A stretch of 64,000 nucleotides of DNA from Candidatus Gallacutalibacter stercoravium (GCA_018716975.1 DVJE01000008.1:1-64000), one strand, 5' to 3'. Counted from the first letter of the stretch, positions 15,973 through 24,292 are shown. Made by a program: numbers and translations. Notes: a model not told the origin generated them from the sequence alone.

Positions 15973-17027
15973 GGCAGTATCTCCTTTAACCTGTTTACCA
16001 CCAAGTCATAATCCGTTAGGCTGAGGTTGCCCAAATGGCCAACCCGCAGCACGCTACCGGCCAGTTCGCCGCCATTTGGTGTAAGCATGAGGCCGAATTT
16101 CTCTTTCATCTGTAAAAAAACGTCGTATGCGTTCCCTTGGGGAAAAATCAGGGGCGTTAAAGCGTTTGATTTTGGATAGCTCGCCACTGTGATACCATTG
16201 CGCTGGCAAGCATTGCGGAAATATTCGGCCCGCATGCGGTGCTGCTGGATGATTTGCCCCACCCCAGCGGCCGTTATTTCTTGCAGCCGTTTCTCTAACT
16301 GCAAAATGATACCTACAGCGGGGGTAAAGGGCGTTTGGCCGCGCTCCATATTTTTGAGGTAATCTTTTAAATCAAAATAAACAGAAAGGGTGGGGTTATG
16401 GGCGATGCGCTCATTAGCCCGCCCGTCGGTTATCAAAAAGGATAAGCCGGGCGCCAAGGCCAGCGCTTTTTGCGAGGCGGTAATAACCGCGTTGACCCCG
16501 TATGCCGCCATATCAAAGGGATCGGCCAGCAGGGTGCTGATGGCATCAACAATGAACAGAAGACCGTTTTCTTGACAAAACCTGCTGAGCAAGTTGATAT
16601 CGTACAACTGCCCGGTAGAGGTTTCGTGCAAGTTTACCAATAACGCAGTAAACCCCTTGTGGGCATATGGGGCCAGCTGCTGTGCAGTCAGCGTTTGCCC
16701 AAAGGGGAGTTTTATTGTTTCAAACGGAATATGAAAGCATTGGCAAATTTGAGCAAAACGATGGCCAAAGCTACCGCCGTCTATTACCAACGCCTTGTCT
16801 TGTGAAGATAATAAATTGCACACCGCCGCTTCCATAGCGCCGGTGCCGGAGGCTGTTAATATGGTTAAGCGGGCTTCGGGCGGAGCATTTACCACCTGCT
16901 TGAATTGCTGCTCTATCTTTAACATTTTTTCCGAAAATTCCGCGGTGCGAAAATAGGGAAGGGGCTCTGCTCCTATTTGCAGGATGTCCTCCTGCATTTC
17001 CACCGGGCCGACTGTGAATAGCTTCAT
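15969..17027 (-). CDS. Class V PLP aminotransferase (PhnW/AGT-like)
   Basis: Fold-type I aminotransferase of 352 aa, similar in layout to alanine-glyoxylate and 2-aminoethylphosphonate-pyruvate aminotransferases. Visible features: N-terminal FTVGPVEMQEDI, TASGTGAMEAAV phosphate-binding loop, NLHETSTGQL, cofactor Asp161 in FIVDAIS, and the PLP lysine at residue 187 in ASQKALALAPG. GAAGG lies 6 bases ahead of ATG 17027. It is the first gene of the glycan cluster and is translationally coupled to the LicC/PntC-like gene; in known phosphonate loci PhnW and PntC are adjacent or fused. No PEP mutase or phosphonopyruvate decarboxylase is in the window. Confidence 0.82.
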   Translation of the reverse strand: MKLFTVGPVEMQEDILQIGAEPLPYFRTAEFSEKMLKIEQQFKQVVNAPPEARLTILTASGTGAMEAAVCNLLSSQDKALVIDGGSFGHRFAQICQCFHIPFETIKLPFGQTLTAQQLAPYAHKGFTALLVNLHETSTGQLYDINLLSRFCQENGLLFIVDAISTLLADPFDMAAYGVNAVITASQKALALAPGLSFLITDGRANERIAHNPTLSVYFDLKDYLKNMERGQTPFTPAVGIILQLEKRLQEITAAGVGQIIQQHRMRAEYFRNACQRNGITVASYPKSNALTPLIFPQGNAYDVFLQMKEKFGLMLTPNGGELAGSVLRVGHLGNLSLTDYDLVVNRLKEILP

Positions 17028-17167
17028 GGCGTACCTTCTTTATTACATCGAAACCTGTGAGCCTAGCGGCAGGCCTCGGTTTTTTAGTATTTGTAATCAC
17101 GAAAAGCGGCTACCGTTTTTCAACTTGCAGTTATCCTTATATTTTTACCGGATTAAAAATAGGCCGC

Positions 17168-17197
17168 AATTTTGAAAAAGTATACGTTTTCAAAATT
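17168..17197. promoter_or_regulatory. Near-perfect 30-base palindrome
   Basis: Arms AATTTTGAAAA (17168-17178) and TTTTCAAAATT (17187-17197) flank AGTATACG, itself containing GTATAC. Fourteen of 15 pairs match. It lies in the leader of the glycan operon and could be a repressor site. Confidence 0.6.
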
Positions 17198-17302
17198 ATA
17201 ATAAATAGCGCTTTCTTAAAAAGATACCTCAAAAATCCGCTTTTTTCAACCTCTTAATAGGCGATAATTCCGTTTTTACTCTACCTTTCTTTTTTTTGTA
17301 AA

Positions 17303-17330
17303 ATTATACCTAATTAAAACGAATCACAAA
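17303..17330 (-). promoter_or_regulatory. Sigma-A promoter of the glycan cluster
   Basis: Minus strand: TTTGTG (17330-17325), 16-base spacer, perfect TATAAT (17308-17303). The leader to ATG 17027 is about 270 bases. Confidence 0.55.
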
Positions 17331-17512
17331 TAATAGATATTTTAAACAAAATTTCCTTTTATATAACAGTTATTTTGATTATTTGCATGTTTTTAAGCAA
17401 CTTAATAAAAATAGTGCATGGTTGTAACTTTTTTATAATATTTTCATTTTTTAAAAGTACCGGCCAAAATACAAAAGCCTGCGCATAACAGGTAACATCT
17501 TCCTGAATAAGC

Positions 17513-17541
17513 TGGAAAAAGAAAGCGGGTTGTGTTAAAAT
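17513..17541 (+). promoter_or_regulatory. Possible sulfatase promoter
   Basis: TGGAAA (17513-17518), 17-base spacer, TAAAAT (17536-17541), 45 bases ahead of the sulfatase start. Confidence 0.4.
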
Positions 17542-17585
17542 AAAGCTGTAATTGTGGCGTAAAAGCACGGAAAGGATGATTTTTC

Positions 17586-19016
17586 ATGAGCAAAGCTCCT
17601 AATTTGCTGTATGTATTTGCCGATCAGCTGCGGTACTTTTCCTGTGGCTACGCGGGAGACGCCCGAGCCCAAACGCCCCACATAGACGCTTTTGCCCGCC
17701 AAAGCAGCGATTGCTGCAACGCAGTTTCGGGCCATCCGGTTTGCGCGCCCTATCGCGCCTCGTTATTTACGGGAAAGTATACCACCAGCACAGGCATGGT
17801 CATCAATGAAATACGCATGAACCCGGATCACGAATGTATCGGCCACGTGCTGGGGCGCGGCGGTTACCGTACCGGGTATATCGGCAAATGGCATTTATAT
17901 GCCAACGAGATGGGCAATCACTATGATCCCAAAAACTCCTACATACCTGCCGGGCCGGATCGGTTGGGGTTTGACGATTTTTTTGCAGGCTATAACTTTC
18001 ACCATGAGTATTACGGTGAGCACGCCTACTACCACTTGAACTCCCCTGAAAAAATTTATGTGCAGGGCTATGAGCCCGATGCACAAACGGATTTGGCAAT
18101 TGACAAGATGAGGGAATTCAGCGGCCAAGAGAAGCCCTTTGCTCTGTTTTTATCTATGGGTACGCCCCACGACCCTTGGACGCCGGATAATGTGCCGGCA
18201 AAATATTTGGAGCGGTTCAAAGATGTGCAGTTTGAACTGCCCCCCAATTACCTGCCGGAGAATGATCCCCATGCAGACGATTGGGCCAAGCTTTCTAAAG
18301 AGGAGCGCGCCGAGCTGACCGAATGGATGCGGGTGTATTACGCCATGGTTGCCAATGTGGACGATAACTTTGGCCGGCTGCTTCAGGCGGTAGAGGATAT
18401 GGGGCTAAAGGATGATACCATTGTGGTGTTCACTTCGGATCACGGTGAACTGTTCGGCGCCCACGGCCGCCGGGCGAAAAATATCTTTTATGAAGAGGCG
18501 GTGCGCATACCCTTCCTCATCCGGTGGCCCGGACGCATCCCGGCAGGGGAGAAATGCGATGTATGCCTGAATACGGTGGATATCATGCCCACACTATTGC
18601 ATATGATGGGCTTGCCTATCCCCAGTGGCGTGGAGGGCATGGACGTTAGCGAGCGGCTGATGGGCCGGCCCGGCCCGGAACCCGACGCAGCGTTGATGAT
18701 GTGTACCGGCCCTACGGCTACCTTTGCCGATGGCAACGAGTGGCGCGCATTACGGGATAAGCAGTACACTTATGCGGTGTTCCATGTGGACGGGCAAGAG
18801 CTTTTGTTTAACAATGTGCAGGATCCCTATCAAATGAACAATTTGGCCGATCAGCAGGAGTTTCAGCCATTGCTGGAGCAGTACCGGCAAAAGCTAAAAG
18901 AAAAAATGAAGGCGATTGGCGATACCTTCCCTGCTTGCAGCTATTATGAAAAGAACTGGATTCGCGATAGGTTGATATTGAAAACAGCTACGCTGCACAC
19001 GGATATGCAACTGTAA
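17586..19016 (+). CDS. Cys-type sulfatase, cytoplasmic
   Basis: Alkaline-phosphatase-superfamily hydrolase of 476 aa cleaving sulfate (or phosphonate) esters. The maturation motif C-x-P-x-R is at residues 53-57 (CAPYR, followed by ASLFTG), so Cys53 must be converted to formylglycine, in anaerobes by a radical-SAM maturase; none is encoded here. Metal ligands appear in FADQLRY and TSDHGELFGAHG. The full domain and C-terminal subdomain (FPACSYYEKNW) are present. No signal peptide is seen, so the substrate must be imported. AAAGGA lies upstream of ATG 17586. It is monocistronic and ends at the terminator 19044. Confidence 0.9.
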   Translation: MSKAPNLLYVFADQLRYFSCGYAGDARAQTPHIDAFARQSSDCCNAVSGHPVCAPYRASLFTGKYTTSTGMVINEIRMNPDHECIGHVLGRGGYRTGYIGKWHLYANEMGNHYDPKNSYIPAGPDRLGFDDFFAGYNFHHEYYGEHAYYHLNSPEKIYVQGYEPDAQTDLAIDKMREFSGQEKPFALFLSMGTPHDPWTPDNVPAKYLERFKDVQFELPPNYLPENDPHADDWAKLSKEERAELTEWMRVYYAMVANVDDNFGRLLQAVEDMGLKDDTIVVFTSDHGELFGAHGRRAKNIFYEEAVRIPFLIRWPGRIPAGEKCDVCLNTVDIMPTLLHMMGLPIPSGVEGMDVSERLMGRPGPEPDAALMMCTGPTATFADGNEWRALRDKQYTYAVFHVDGQELLFNNVQDPYQMNNLADQQEFQPLLEQYRQKLKEKMKAIGDTFPACSYYEKNWIRDRLILKTATLHTDMQL

Positions 19017-19043
19017 AAAAGTTAAGTATTATATGACAGAAGG

Positions 19044-19084
19044 GCCTGCGGAAAATGTGGAAGCAACGTTTTCCGCAGGCTTTT
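19044..19084 (+). terminator. Intrinsic terminator of the sulfatase gene
   Basis: Perfect 12-bp stem GCCTGCGGAAAA / TTTTCCGCAGGC followed by TTTT. Confidence 0.85.
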
Positions 19085-19200
19085 GGCAATATTTAAGCAA
19101 TATCTTCTCGGTTCTAGCGAAAAGCAAAAAAAAGGTTTGCCAAATTTATTGTGAAATTTTTGTAGAAAGCACTAAAATCTAATTTTTAGATTGATTTTTC

Positions 19201-19229
19201 TGGACAATTTTCCCTCTCTGATGTATGAT
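19201..19229 (+). promoter_or_regulatory. Sigma-A promoter of the PRTase-like gene
   Basis: TGGACA (19201-19206), 17-base spacer, TATGAT (19224-19229). A 10-bp inverted repeat follows at once (CTAAAATAAA 19239-19248, TTTATTTTAG 19262-19271), over the expected transcript start, and may be an operator. Confidence 0.6.
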
Positions 19230-19304
19230 AAAATCACACTAAAATAAATATAGGATGCTATTTTATTTTAGAGGTATCTCACGAATTAGAAAGGGGTTGC
19301 AGTT

Positions 19305-19937
19305 ATGGATTCCAGAGCTATCGAAATTCAATCGAAGCGCAATAAGAAAATGGCTATCAAGGTTGTTCCCGGCCATTTTGTCACAAGCCATTCCCATGTA
19401 AATTATTATGTGGATATGACGGCTGTTAAATCACAGCATAAAATGGCCAGGCGCGCCGCTCGGGAATTGGCTAAGGCTTATTCCGACACCCTGGTAGATA
19501 CCATAGTGTGCCTGGACGGCACGCGCATTGTGGGCGCATTTTTGGCCGACGAACTTTCGCAGCCGGATAATGTTAACATGGATGCGGATATTGCGGTGAT
19601 TACGCCGGAAATCAATCCCAATAACCAGATGATTTTCCGCGACAATACCCAGCGCATGATCTGGAGCAAGCGGGTTATCCTGTTGGTGGCCTCGGTTACC
19701 ACAGGCAAAACCATTAAACGCGCTTTGGAATGCATCCATTATTACGGCGGCGAGGTTGTGGCGGTGGCGGCGTTGTTTAGCGCGGTGGATCAAGTGGAAG
19801 ATCTTACCATAAACACGGTGTTTAGCGGCAGCGAACTGCCCGATTATAAAACCTATTCTTATCACGACTGCCCAATGTGCAAAGAAAAAAAGAAGATAGA
19901 CGCCATGATTAACAGCTACGGCTATTCCAAAATATAG
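19305..19937 (+). CDS. Phosphoribosyltransferase-like protein with altered PRPP loop
   Basis: Protein of 210 aa with a type I PRTase layout similar to orotate PRTases: an N-terminal HVNYYVDMTAVK strand, IVCLDGTRIVGAFLADEL, and the segment VILLVASVTTGKT at residues 124-136. In active PRTases that loop normally carries two acidic residues (as in VDDVTTTG); here they read Ala-Ser, so PRPP use is doubtful. A C-terminal C-x2-C (CPMCKEKK) may bind zinc. Good ribosome-binding site (GAAAGGGG). It stands alone between a strong promoter and a terminator. It may be a regulatory or divergent enzyme; I am sure of the fold, not of the activity. Confidence 0.7.
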   Translation: MDSRAIEIQSKRNKKMAIKVVPGHFVTSHSHVNYYVDMTAVKSQHKMARRAARELAKAYSDTLVDTIVCLDGTRIVGAFLADELSQPDNVNMDADIAVITPEINPNNQMIFRDNTQRMIWSKRVILLVASVTTGKTIKRALECIHYYGGEVVAVAALFSAVDQVEDLTINTVFSGSELPDYKTYSYHDCPMCKEKKKIDAMINSYGYSKI

Positions 19938-19961
19938 CAAAACCTTCTGGCGTTTGGTAAG

Positions 19962-19994
19962 AAAGGAACCGGAATTCTATCCGGTTCCTTTTTA
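19962..19994 (+). terminator. Intrinsic terminator of the PRTase-like gene
   Basis: 12-bp stem AAAGGAACCGGA / TCCGGTTCCTTT with a 6-base loop, ending in a T run. Confidence 0.88.
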
Positions 19995-20082
19995 TGTGCT
20001 GAAAAGGCGCAAAAGCAACGCCATGCAACAAACGCGGAGTATAATAGAACAAATAAAAATTTATGAAAACAGGAAAAAACTC

Positions 20083-20111
20083 TTGATCACAACAAAAAAC
20101 AATATTATTAT
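20083..20111 (+). promoter_or_regulatory. Sigma-A promoter of the sugar cluster regulator
   Basis: TTGATC (20083-20088), 17-base spacer, TATTAT (20106-20111), followed by a leader of about 55 bases. Confidence 0.6.
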
Positions 20112-20173
20112 ATGGTTATAGTTGCGAATTAGCAAAAATTAAATTGTGTTTTATTGTAAAACGGGGTGTAGCC

Positions 20174-20932
20174 TTGAATAAATTATCAATTGGAGAACGG
20201 CAGCGGCAGATTACCCGCCTGATTGTAGAGCAGGGCAGCGTGGCGGTGCGGGAGCTATCGCAACGTTTTGGTGTGTCCACCGAAACCATACGTAAAGATT
20301 TATTGGCCTTAGAGAAGCAAAAGGTAATCAGCAAAGGGCATGGGGACGCAACCCTTTCCAGCACCTATTTAGAAAACCCTTTTCATCAAAAGATCGATCG
20401 AAACGTAGAGGCAAAAAACCGCATTGCCGAACGCGCAATGGAGATGATCCCGGAACAGGGCGTGGTATTTCTGGATTCGGGCAGCACAATGATGTATTTG
20501 GCCAAACTGTTGAATTTAAAAACCGGCCTGGTGATCGTTACCAATTCTCTTTCCAGCGCCCAAGTTTTGTCAAATACCGAAAACCAGCTGTTGGTTACCG
20601 GCGGGGAGCTGCGGAGCAAAAGCCTGTCCTTTGTGGGCTCTTGGGCGCTGAACAGCATAGCCGGTGTGCGGGCGGATATCGCCTTTATCGGCTGTGACGG
20701 TTTTCACAGCGATGGCCCCAGCATCCGCTCTTACCGGGAACTGGAAATTAAGCAGCGCATGATTGGCAATGCCAAAAAGGCGGTGCTGCTGTGCGACAGC
20801 AGCAAATTGCAGGCGGAAGGGCTGTATGCCTTTGCCACCTTTCAGCAGTTTGAGTGCCTGATTACGGATAAGCAGTTGCCTCCTCAGGCCGAACAGGAGT
20901 TTGCGAATAAGATTACACTTGTGTTGGCGTAG
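20174..20932 (+). CDS. DeoR-family transcriptional regulator
   Basis: Sugar-phosphate-responsive repressor of 252 aa. Residues ~5-58 form the winged helix (GERQRQITRLIVEQGSVAVRELS, FGVSTETIRKDLLALEKQ). The C-terminal DeoRC sensor has LDSGSTMMYLAKLL, VVTNS-like VIVTNSL and the FIGCDGFHSDG segment, which binds a phosphosugar in relatives. TTG 20174 with CGGGGTG upstream gives the usual family length; the frame stays open to TTG 20144. It precedes manA by 129 bases on the same strand and probably controls the hexose-phosphate genes that follow. Its effector may be a substrate or product of the AlsE-like epimerase. Confidence 0.88.
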   Translation: MNKLSIGERQRQITRLIVEQGSVAVRELSQRFGVSTETIRKDLLALEKQKVISKGHGDATLSSTYLENPFHQKIDRNVEAKNRIAERAMEMIPEQGVVFLDSGSTMMYLAKLLNLKTGLVIVTNSLSSAQVLSNTENQLLVTGGELRSKSLSFVGSWALNSIAGVRADIAFIGCDGFHSDGPSIRSYRELEIKQRMIGNAKKAVLLCDSSKLQAEGLYAFATFQQFECLITDKQLPPQAEQEFANKITLVLA

Positions 20933-21061
20933 GGGTATGCGGTTGCTTTTGCTTTTTTCATTTGCGCTCCGGTATGGGCGCTTGCCGCTTTTCTGTTTTT
21001 GAGTGGCGTTTGGCTGTTATGAGCTCCCTCAGGAGCAAATATCAAATAAAGGGGAATGCAT

Positions 21062-22021
21062 ATGCCTGGCGTGTCGCGTGAAAAAAGAATTTATCGTATT
21101 GCGCCCTATTTTGAAGAACGCATGTGGGGCGGTAACCGCCTGCGGGAAGAATTTGGTTATGTAACGGATGTGGATCCGGTGGGCGAGGCCTATAATGTGG
21201 TGGCGCTGCCGGGGCATGCGGATTGCCCGGTGGTAGGGGAAGGCATCACTCTTTCACAGCTGTATGCACAGCAGCCGGATTGGTTTTTGTGCGATACCCA
21301 ACAATTGCCTATCCGGGTAAATATTTTGGATCCGGCGGCGGATCTCTCTGTGCAGTTGCATCCAGGGGACGAATACGCCTTAGCACATGACGGTTCCCGT
21401 GGTAAACCGGAGGCATGGGTAATTTTGGATGCGCCCGCCGGCGGTTACATAGAATACGGCCATCATGCAGCCACCAAAGAAGAGTTTGCGCAACTGGTTG
21501 AGCAAGGGGATTATAAGAGGCTGCTGAAATATCTGCCCGCTAAAAAGGATTGGTTTATCGACATTCCGGCCGGGACCCTACATGCCATTGGCAAAAATGT
21601 GTTAACCTACAACATCAGCCGAAACGCCGATCTTACCTACCGCTTGTATGACTATAATCGCGTGAACCCCAAAACAGGAACTACCCGCCCTTTGCATGTA
21701 AAAAAGGTGTTGGATAACGTCAATGTGCCCGACAATACGGTGGGTTTTGTATGGTTTGAGCCCACTTTAGAACAGGGGTGCAGGGTAACCCGTTATTGGG
21801 ATGAGCCGGGCCTTTACACCTTGCTGCGGTTGCAGGTGGAAAATCACGGCGTTTATGAGCAGGAGCGGTTTGCCTTTTATACAGTGGTGGAGGGTAGAGG
21901 AACAATCGGAGGCTGCCCTGTGAAAAAAGGAGATACCGTCTTGATTCCCCATGGCTTTGGCCAAGTGGAGCTGGCGGGTAATTTGGATGTTTTTGTGGCT
22001 ACCTACCGCAATAAGGAATAG
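21062..22021 (+). CDS. manA: Class I mannose-6-phosphate isomerase
   Basis: Zinc enzyme of 319 aa interconverting mannose-6-P and fructose-6-P. N-terminal YFEERMWGG (typical WGG), zinc-site segment SVQLHPGDEYA, GKPEAWVIL, then DIPAGTLHAIG and the active-site Arg-containing ISRNADLTYRLYDYNR are in the family order; length matches the short Firmicutes type (about 315 aa). ATG 21062 is chosen for AAAGGGG 7 bases upstream; ATG 21056 is too close to that site. First structural gene of a tightly spaced set (43 bases to the hexokinase). Confidence 0.92.
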   Translation: MPGVSREKRIYRIAPYFEERMWGGNRLREEFGYVTDVDPVGEAYNVVALPGHADCPVVGEGITLSQLYAQQPDWFLCDTQQLPIRVNILDPAADLSVQLHPGDEYALAHDGSRGKPEAWVILDAPAGGYIEYGHHAATKEEFAQLVEQGDYKRLLKYLPAKKDWFIDIPAGTLHAIGKNVLTYNISRNADLTYRLYDYNRVNPKTGTTRPLHVKKVLDNVNVPDNTVGFVWFEPTLEQGCRVTRYWDEPGLYTLLRLQVENHGVYEQERFAFYTVVEGRGTIGGCPVKKGDTVLIPHGFGQVELAGNLDVFVATYRNKE

Positions 22022-22064
22022 GCAAGGAATAGGCGGTAAAAAGGCCGGAAAGGCAGAACGGATA

Positions 22065-23363
22065 ATGTATCGAGGTAGCGTCGTCATCAAAGATTTTTTA
22101 GCATATCAAGGGGTTGACCCATGGTCGGTGGATTGGCAAGCCGCACAGCGTATTTACTTACGTGAGATGCAAAAGGGCCTCGTCCAGAGGTCCGGTTCGC
22201 TGGCTATGCTGCCCTCTTATTTGCATGTTCCGGACCGGCTGCCTACCGATGTTCCGGTACTGGTAATCGATGCAGGCGGCACCAACCTGCGTTTGGCACG
22301 GGCTGTTTTTGGGCGGGAAGGGCAGGCTGTGTGCCAAGATATGCTGCATATGCCCATGCCGGGAAGCCGAGATGTGCTGGATGCCGACGCCTTTTTTGAT
22401 GAGTTGGCCCGGCAATGCGCACCGCTGCTGCCGGGTGTTCGGCAAATCGGCTTTTGCTTTTCTTTTATCATGCGGATATTGCCTAACCTGGATGCTGTTG
22501 TAGAAGGTATGAGTAAGCAGGTGTGCATCCGGGGGATAGAAGGACGGCTAATGGGGGAATGTCTCCGCCAGGCGTTGCGCCGCCAAGGCTCGGCGGAAGA
22601 TTACACCGTTGCGCTGCTCAATGACTCTATAGCCGTGCTGTTAGGGGGCGCCGCTGCCTTTCGCGGCAAGCCGGTGGATGGAATGATTGGCTTTATTTTA
22701 GGCACAGGCACCAATACGGCTTATTTTGAGGGCGCCCATAGCTTTGGCGGCGCGCTAGGGCGGCAAGCGGTAGGCGTGAGTATGGAAACCAGCCGTTACA
22801 ATCAATTTCCTCGGGGGCGGATAGATGCTGCCTTTGACGCAACGCTCAGCGATCCGGGGGCGTTCCCCTTTGAAAAAATGATATCCGGCCGCTATTTGGG
22901 CGGATTGGCTTTTATGTTGCTGCAAGCAGCGGCCGATGAAGGGCTTTTTTCTGCGCAATGTACCGCTGCTTTGTATGGACTGCCGGGACTGGAAAGCCGG
23001 CATTTAGATGACTTTTGGCGTCGCACGGGCCCTCTGTATACTCTTTGCGAGCAAGAAACGGATAGGCAAACTATCGCCGCTTTGTGCAACGCACTGATGG
23101 AACGGGCAGCTTGCCTGGTGGCGCTTAATCTGTCCTGCGTGCTACGGCGCACAGGTGCGGGGCGGGATCCGGCCAGGCCCGCTGGAATTTTGGCAGAAGG
23201 AAGTGCTTTTTATCATTCGGCGGTTTTGCGCGGCAAAATAGAGGCACGGCTGCGGGAATTTACCGCGGGGCAAAAAACGGCGTTTCAATTTTTACATACC
23301 GACCACGCGGCTTTAACCGGCGCGGCGGCAGCTGCATTGCTTGCTGCCTCATCCAAACGTTAA
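22065..23363 (+). CDS. Hexokinase of the eukaryotic-type family
   Basis: Sugar kinase of 432 aa from the HK1/HK2 hexokinase family rather than the ROK or bacterial glucokinase groups. Motifs in order: phosphate-1 loop VLVIDAGGTNLRLARAVF, sugar loop GFCFSF, catalytic Asp187 in LLNDSIAVLLGG, IGFILGTGTNTAY (phosphate-2), then METSRYNQF, DPGAFPFEKMISGRYLGGL, and the adenosine loop in ILAEGSAFYHS. These track yeast-type hexokinase blocks closely. It would phosphorylate a free hexose at O6. ATG 22065 is preferred, as the 38-codon extension overlaps manA out of keeping with its sequence. Genes either side act on hexose-6-phosphates, so it probably feeds them. Confidence 0.87.
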   Translation: MYRGSVVIKDFLAYQGVDPWSVDWQAAQRIYLREMQKGLVQRSGSLAMLPSYLHVPDRLPTDVPVLVIDAGGTNLRLARAVFGREGQAVCQDMLHMPMPGSRDVLDADAFFDELARQCAPLLPGVRQIGFCFSFIMRILPNLDAVVEGMSKQVCIRGIEGRLMGECLRQALRRQGSAEDYTVALLNDSIAVLLGGAAAFRGKPVDGMIGFILGTGTNTAYFEGAHSFGGALGRQAVGVSMETSRYNQFPRGRIDAAFDATLSDPGAFPFEKMISGRYLGGLAFMLLQAAADEGLFSAQCTAALYGLPGLESRHLDDFWRRTGPLYTLCEQETDRQTIAALCNALMERAACLVALNLSCVLRRTGAGRDPARPAGILAEGSAFYHSAVLRGKIEARLREFTAGQKTAFQFLHTDHAALTGAAAAALLAASSKR

Positions 23364-23399
23364 CACAGCATGCCGAACATAGAAGAAAGGAAGAAAGTG

Positions 23400-24227
23400 A
23401 TGAGCGAGATACCGAACCGTGAAAAAAACGAATGTGGTGTGCAGGTGAAAAATCTGCCGTTGCCGGTAAACTTTGACGCCGACAGCTGCCGCCTTTTCTT
23501 CGGCCCGGGAGTGGTGTGCAAAGAGACATCGGGAATAAGTAGCGCCCAAATGCGCGGTGTGTTACGGGTTCACGATTATAACCGAGAGGAGCCTTTTTAT
23601 CGGTTTTACGCCGGCGTCTGTTTGCAAGAGGACGAAGCGCAGTTAAAAAAGCACCATCTGCGCTATGACCTGATTGTGGTGTATGCAGGCACAGCCGGTG
23701 GAGAATATAAAAAAACTTCTGGGCATTATCATAGTATAAGCGCAGCGGCAAACGGCATGCCGGTTTCTTATCCGGAAATTTATGAGGTATTGCAGGGGCA
23801 TGCTGTGTTTGTGTTGCAAAGCTGCGGAACAGATGGCGAAATTACCGATGTTGCGGCGGTGCAGGCTGCGCCTGGCGATAAGCTTATTATTCCCCCCGGC
23901 TATGGCCATGCCACAGTGAACGTTGGGCGGGAGCCTTTGGTGTTTGCCGATTTGGTTTCAGATTTATGTAAAAATACCTATGGGCAGATAGCGCAAAACC
24001 ACGGCATGTGCTGTTATGTGCTGAAGGAAGAAGGCGGATTTGCCCTTGCGCCTAACCCCAACTACGCTCAAGCGCCGCAGGCGCGTGTTTGCTGCGTGCA
24101 GGAATATCCCCGGCTGGGCACAGCCCGCAGCATCCCTCTTTATCAAACTGCGGCGCGGCATCCAGAATGGTTTGACTATTTGAATCATCCCGAAAAGTAC
24201 ATGGATGTTTTTATGCGTCTATCATGA
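23400..24227 (+). CDS. Cupin-type glucose-6-phosphate isomerase
   Basis: Metal-dependent phosphoglucose isomerase of the archaeal cupin family (cGPI), 275 aa. The metal site is visible as KTSGHYHS (two His), PEIYEVLQG (Glu), and PPGYGHATVN (His). Flanking VVYAG, GDKLIIP and PLVFADLVSD also match. These enzymes convert glucose-6-P and fructose-6-P and some accept mannose-6-P. Start ATG 23400 follows AAAGGAAG. The protein is longer than archaeal cGPI (~190 aa), with extra N- and C-terminal segments. It lies 36 bases after the hexokinase and 65 before the epimerase. Substrate may differ from glucose-6-P in this setting. Confidence 0.82.
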   Translation: MSEIPNREKNECGVQVKNLPLPVNFDADSCRLFFGPGVVCKETSGISSAQMRGVLRVHDYNREEPFYRFYAGVCLQEDEAQLKKHHLRYDLIVVYAGTAGGEYKKTSGHYHSISAAANGMPVSYPEIYEVLQGHAVFVLQSCGTDGEITDVAAVQAAPGDKLIIPPGYGHATVNVGREPLVFADLVSDLCKNTYGQIAQNHGMCCYVLKEEGGFALAPNPNYAQAPQARVCCVQEYPRLGTARSIPLYQTAARHPEWFDYLNHPEKYMDVFMRLS

Positions 24228-24292
24228 CCTCTGTTTCTTTTCAAAATAAAAGGGGATCCCAAGTGGTGTAATTAAGAAAGGAAGATGCATGG

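Larger units (their letters stand above)
17028..17585. other. AT-rich divergent control region
   Basis: A 558-base gene-free region, much more AT-rich than its neighbours. It carries the minus-strand promoter of the glycan cluster, a near-perfect 30-base palindrome, and a weaker plus-strand promoter for the sulfatase. I see no small gene with a ribosome-binding site. Confidence 0.55.
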
